Positions 61,254-64,000 of a stretch of DNA of 64,000 nt are shown here, piece by piece. Made by a program: the position numbers and the translations under genes. Every line of letters begins with the position of its first letter. Position 1 is the first letter of the stretch. The DNA lies in the NCBI GenBank assembly GCA_905214345.1, contig CAJMLV010000004.1, positions 40,762 to 104,761 of the forward strand. The letters are read 5' to 3'. Below the pieces are notes generated by a model that saw only the letters and a program-made list of their open reading frames with translations, was not told the DNA's origin and made no database searches. This DNA is from an uncultured bacterium. GTDB lineage: Bacteria; Bacillota; Clostridia; Oscillospirales; Ruminococcaceae.

Positions 61254-62747
61254 ATGCAAATCATTCTGCGCGGCCCGTCGGCCGGCTATGAGGCCGAACA
61301 CGTGGCCCGTCTGTTTTTCTCCGAAGCGGTGCTGGCCGGGTCCGACTGCCGCCTGGACGATCCCACCCAGGACGTGGTGGCCGCCGTGGACCACAGTCTG
61401 GCCCAGCTGGTCTACCTGCGCCGGAACGGCGATCTTTTCTGGCTGATGGAAACGGTGGATCGCGATCTGGCTCCCAAACAGCGGGAATATGCCCTCTGCC
61501 GTATGCTGTACAGGCTTCTGTGCGAGCACACCGGCATCCGTCCGCCCTGGGGCATGATGACCGGGGTTCGCCCTGTGCGCATCATCCACGACATGCGGGA
61601 CGCAGGTGCCACCGAAGCGGACATCGAACGCCGTTTTCTGCAGGAGTACGACTGTACCCCCAAACGCTTCGCCACCGCCATGGCCATTGCCGACCTGCAG
61701 CGCCCGGTGCTGGAGGATTCCCGCCCCATGGACTGCAGCGTCTATGCGGGTATCCCGTTCTGTCCCACCCGGTGCAGCTACTGCAGCTTTGTCTCCCGCA
61801 CGGTGGGGGACAAGTCCACCCGTGCTTTGGTGGAGCCTTATGTGGACTGCCTGTGCCGGGAACTCACCGCCACCCGTCAGGCGGCGGATGACTGCGGCCT
61901 GCGGGTGCGCACGCTGTATATCGGCGGCGGCACCCCCACCAGTTTGTCGGCACCCCAGCTGCGCAGGCTCATGGCCCACATGGCCGAGACCTTCCCGCTG
62001 TCCGAGATGCAGGAATACACGGTGGAGGCAGGACGCCCCGACTGCACCGATGAAGAGAAACTGCGGATTCTGAAAGAGTACGGGGCCACCCGCATCTCCA
62101 TCAATCCCCAGACCTTCTCCGACGAGGTGCTGCGCAACATCGGGCGCCGCCACACCGCCCAGGACATTCTGGACTGCTACCGCACCGCCCGGGCCGTGGG
62201 GCACGACAACATCAATATGGACCTGATCGCCGGCTTGCCCGGGGACACGGTGGAAGGCTTCCGCCGCAGCCTGGAAACGGCCATCTCCCTGGACCCCGAA
62301 AACATCACCGTACACACCCTGACCCTGAAACGGGCTTCCAATCTGGTGGTGGAACACCGCGCCGCTGCATATGCTGATGTGGCGGCCATGGTGGAAAGCT
62401 GCGACCTGCTGTATCAGGCGGGATACCGCCCCTACTACCTCTACCGCCAGAAAGGCACCCTGCAGAATCTCGAAAACATCGGATGGAGCAAACCCGGCAA
62501 GGAATGTCTGTACAACATCTATATTATGGAGGAGGTACACACCATCCTTTCCGCCGGGGCGGGCGGGTCCACCAAACTGGTCATGCCGGGGCAGCGCCGC
62601 GGCAAGATCGAACGCATCTTCAACTTCAAATATCCCACCGAATACATTGATCGCTTCGACACGGTCCTGGACCGTAAGAAGGGAGTGAAACGATTCTATG
62701 ACGCTTGTCTCCAAACGAACGCCGCCCAAACGTCTGGTCGGCTGTGA
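61254..62747 (+). CDS. hemZ: Oxygen-independent coproporphyrinogen dehydrogenase HemZ (radical SAM)
   Basis: 497 residues. It has an N-terminal region (about 1-155) typical of HemZ. The radical SAM cluster is CPTRCSYCSF (CxxxCxxC, about residues 170-178), with YIGGGTPTSLSAPQLR, then the HemN-like VEAGRPD and DLIAGLPGD motifs. The annotated role is anaerobic haem synthesis, but many HemZ lack proof of it, and no other haem genes lie in the window. Its last 50 bases overlap the nucleoside kinase gene in another frame. SD CAGGAGG precedes ATG 61254. Confidence 0.9.
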   Translation: MQIILRGPSAGYEAEHVARLFFSEAVLAGSDCRLDDPTQDVVAAVDHSLAQLVYLRRNGDLFWLMETVDRDLAPKQREYALCRMLYRLLCEHTGIRPPWGMMTGVRPVRIIHDMRDAGATEADIERRFLQEYDCTPKRFATAMAIADLQRPVLEDSRPMDCSVYAGIPFCPTRCSYCSFVSRTVGDKSTRALVEPYVDCLCRELTATRQAADDCGLRVRTLYIGGGTPTSLSAPQLRRLMAHMAETFPLSEMQEYTVEAGRPDCTDEEKLRILKEYGATRISINPQTFSDEVLRNIGRRHTAQDILDCYRTARAVGHDNINMDLIAGLPGDTVEGFRRSLETAISLDPENITVHTLTLKRASNLVVEHRAAAYADVAAMVESCDLLYQAGYRPYYLYRQKGTLQNLENIGWSKPGKECLYNIYIMEEVHTILSAGAGGSTKLVMPGQRRGKIERIFNFKYPTEYIDRFDTVLDRKKGVKRFYDACLQTNAAQTSGRL

Positions 62748-63627
62748 ACTCATCAATCTGGCGGCAGCCGATCAGGCCCGCTTTGTGCAGGTCTGCGAAC
62801 AGCGCTACCATGACCGTCTGGATGCCGCTGCCCATGCCGTGCTGAACAAGGGCGCCCAGATCATCATGCTTACCGGTCCTTCGGCCACCGGCAAGACCAC
62901 CACCGCCCGCAAACTGTCCGAGCGCATCGCCGCAGCAGGACGCCGTAGCGCGGTCATCAGCCTGGACGATTTCTTTGTGGGAGAGGGGCGCTATCCCAAA
63001 CAGGCCGACGGTTCCGACGACTATGAATGTGTGGAAGCCCTGGACCTGCCGGTGCTGCGCCAGTGCCTGCGGGATCTGGCCGAGACCGGCGTCTGTGACA
63101 CCCCCATCTTTGACTTCCTCACCCAGCGTCCCACCGGCAACACCCGGCACATCGACGGCCGGGGCGGCGTTGTGGTCATCGAAGGCCTGCATGCCTTCAA
63201 CCCGGCGCTGGGCGTGGCCGATCTGCCCAAGGGGGCCGCTGTGCACATCTACGCCGGACTGCGGGAAGAATATGCGGCCCCGGACGGGTCCCGGACGGTG
63301 GCCACCCGGGATGTGCGTCTGGTCCGCCGCCTGACCCGGGACTTCCTCTTCCGCGGTCATGATGCCGACTTTACGCTGCGCCTCTGGCCCCATGTCTGCC
63401 AGTCGGAGGACCGGTATATCAAGGCTTTCAAAAACCGGGCGGACCTGGTGCTGGATACCTCTTTCAGCTACGAAGTCTGCCTGTGGGGTCATTACACCCG
63501 AAAAATGACCGCCACCGAACATGCCGACCGCCTGCGGGAACTCTGTGAGCGTTTTTCCGCCTTTGAGCCGCTGCCCGGTTCGGTGGTGCCGCAGGACAGC
63601 ATGCTGCGGGAATTTATTGGACAATAA
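62698..63627 (+). CDS. Uridine kinase-like nucleoside kinase
   Basis: 309 residues. Walker A is MLTGPSATGKTTTARKLSER (about residues 57-76), then the kinase Asp in VISLDDFFVG and the motif VVVIEGLHAFNP. It belongs to the phosphoribulokinase/uridine kinase group. A domain of about 50 residues precedes the P-loop, so it is not a typical 210-residue Udk. Some such clostridial proteins are annotated as threonyl-tRNA-synthetase-like kinases, and this one has only a remnant of that domain. The substrate is uncertain. AAGGGAG lies 11 bases before ATG 62698, inside hemZ. Confidence 0.83.
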   Translation: MTLVSKRTPPKRLVGCELINLAAADQARFVQVCEQRYHDRLDAAAHAVLNKGAQIIMLTGPSATGKTTTARKLSERIAAAGRRSAVISLDDFFVGEGRYPKQADGSDDYECVEALDLPVLRQCLRDLAETGVCDTPIFDFLTQRPTGNTRHIDGRGGVVVIEGLHAFNPALGVADLPKGAAVHIYAGLREEYAAPDGSRTVATRDVRLVRRLTRDFLFRGHDADFTLRLWPHVCQSEDRYIKAFKNRADLVLDTSFSYEVCLWGHYTRKMTATEHADRLRELCERFSAFEPLPGSVVPQDSMLREFIGQ

Positions 63628-63691
63628 TCAGTAAATTGTGCTAAAATAAGCAAATATTAACGAAAACGTAACATTTTCCCGCCATTTCAGA

Positions 63692-63720
63692 TTGCAATAA
63701 GCGCCGCAATCGGCTATAAT
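63692..63720 (+). promoter_or_regulatory. Promoter of the last, partial gene
   Basis: TTGCAA (63692-63697), 17-base spacer, TATAAT (63715-63720). A GGGCCG-CGGCCC hairpin lies in the leader (about 63734-63753). Confidence 0.75.
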
Positions 63721-63787
63721 GCAGATAGTAGCGGGCCGCCACAGATACGGCCCGTCCCAGTTTGTACGAATGTGAGGTGCGTTTCCC

Positions 63788-64000
63788 ATGACGTTTGAAC
63801 TCGATTTTGACAAGATCAAAGAACAGAGCATGCAGTTTGTCGACGTCGCCAAAAAGACCGCGATGGACCTGGCCGACAAGGGCAAGAATCAGCTGGACCT
63901 CATCAACCAGCAGACCCAGCTTTCCAAGGCGCAGCGTCAGCTTGGTGCTCTGGTCTATTCTCTGCATAAGTCCGGCGAGGAAAACCAGCCCCTGGTGGAT
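63788..64000 (+). CDS. Helical coiled-coil protein, 3' end outside the window
   Basis: Only the first 71 residues are visible. They start MTFELDFDKIKEQSMQFVDV and are helical and charged, with heptad-like spacing (QLDLINQQTQLSKAQRQLGA). Many clostridial proteins of this type continue into a C-terminal zinc ribbon, but that part is not in view. The visible sequence has no signal peptide and no membrane segment. The SD is GTGAGG, some ten bases before ATG 63788. A consensus promoter lies upstream. No function is assigned. Confidence 0.75.
   Translation, partial: MTFELDFDKIKEQSMQFVDVAKKTAMDLADKGKNQLDLINQQTQLSKAQRQLGALVYSLHKSGEENQPLVD

Overview
The window looks like a stretch of core chromosome from a GC-rich, low-oxygen, Gram-positive clostridium. 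Supporting signs are strong SD sequences before almost every gene, sigma-A type promoters, many extended -10 boxes of the form TGCTATA(A/C)T, spo0A and spoIVB, cdaA/cdaR, a CIRCE element, a class I two-subunit fumarase and an [FeFe]-hydrogenase. The gene set and GC content suggest the Oscillospiraceae/Ruminococcaceae, near Faecalibacterium, Subdoligranulum or Gemmiger; this placement is inference, since no 16S gene is present. I see no insertion sequence, prophage, CRISPR array or integron, and the window is about 90 percent coding.

Layout. 1-4.9 kb: acyl-ACP thioesterase, a promoter-terminator unit that may be a small RNA, a self-regulated padR operon with a HAAS/DUF4097 membrane protein, guaB and trxA. 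4.9-7.0 kb: a thiol-redox cluster (Crp/Fnr regulator divergent from ccdA and a TlpA-like thioredoxin). 7.0-14.3 kb: a five-gene oligopeptide ABC importer ending in an NlpC/P60 peptidase, led by a structured leader. 14.3-20.2 kb (minus strand): pnp, rpsO, a glycosyltransferase, and metA-metY for homocysteine synthesis by way of O-acetylhomoserine. 20.3-25.6 kb: CIRCE-controlled clpB, an sdpR/sdpI-like autorepressor/immunity pair and a lipoprotein FKBP-type foldase. 25.6-33.3 kb: DUF896, a polytopic membrane protein, purA, a cation diffusion facilitator, and a malic enzyme-fumarase operon with an unexplained 66-residue gene between the fumarase subunits. 33.3-38 kb: two tRNA-Leu genes around a PerR-type regulator, an [FeFe]-hydrogenase fused to a rubrerythrin with two rubredoxin domains, and a MATE transporter. 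38-44.8 kb: trkA-trkH, polysaccharide deacetylase, a small membrane protein, a GH13 enzyme and an EamA permease. 44.8-47.6 kb: spoIVB, an orphan gene and spo0A. 47.8-63.6 kb: an ispDF fusion, then a nearly gapless run (cdaA, cdaR, FAD oxidoreductase, XpaC-like, recJ, rel, a second large membrane protein, dtd, MBL hydrolase, hemZ, nucleoside kinase).

The most unusual item is the hydrogenase-rubrerythrin fusion at 34131-36188. It lies directly behind a PerR-type gene whose promoter carries a perfect 9-1-9 palindromic box. The simplest reading is a peroxide-controlled, one-polypeptide electron path from H2 (or ferredoxin) through the rubredoxins to a diiron peroxidase. The junction still carries an SD and ATG, so a separate rubrerythrin may also be made. 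Other points to check are the short RNA unit near 950-1040, the opp leader, the small fumarase-operon gene, the SdpR-type operator, and a Spo0A whose acidic pocket has lost one Asp.
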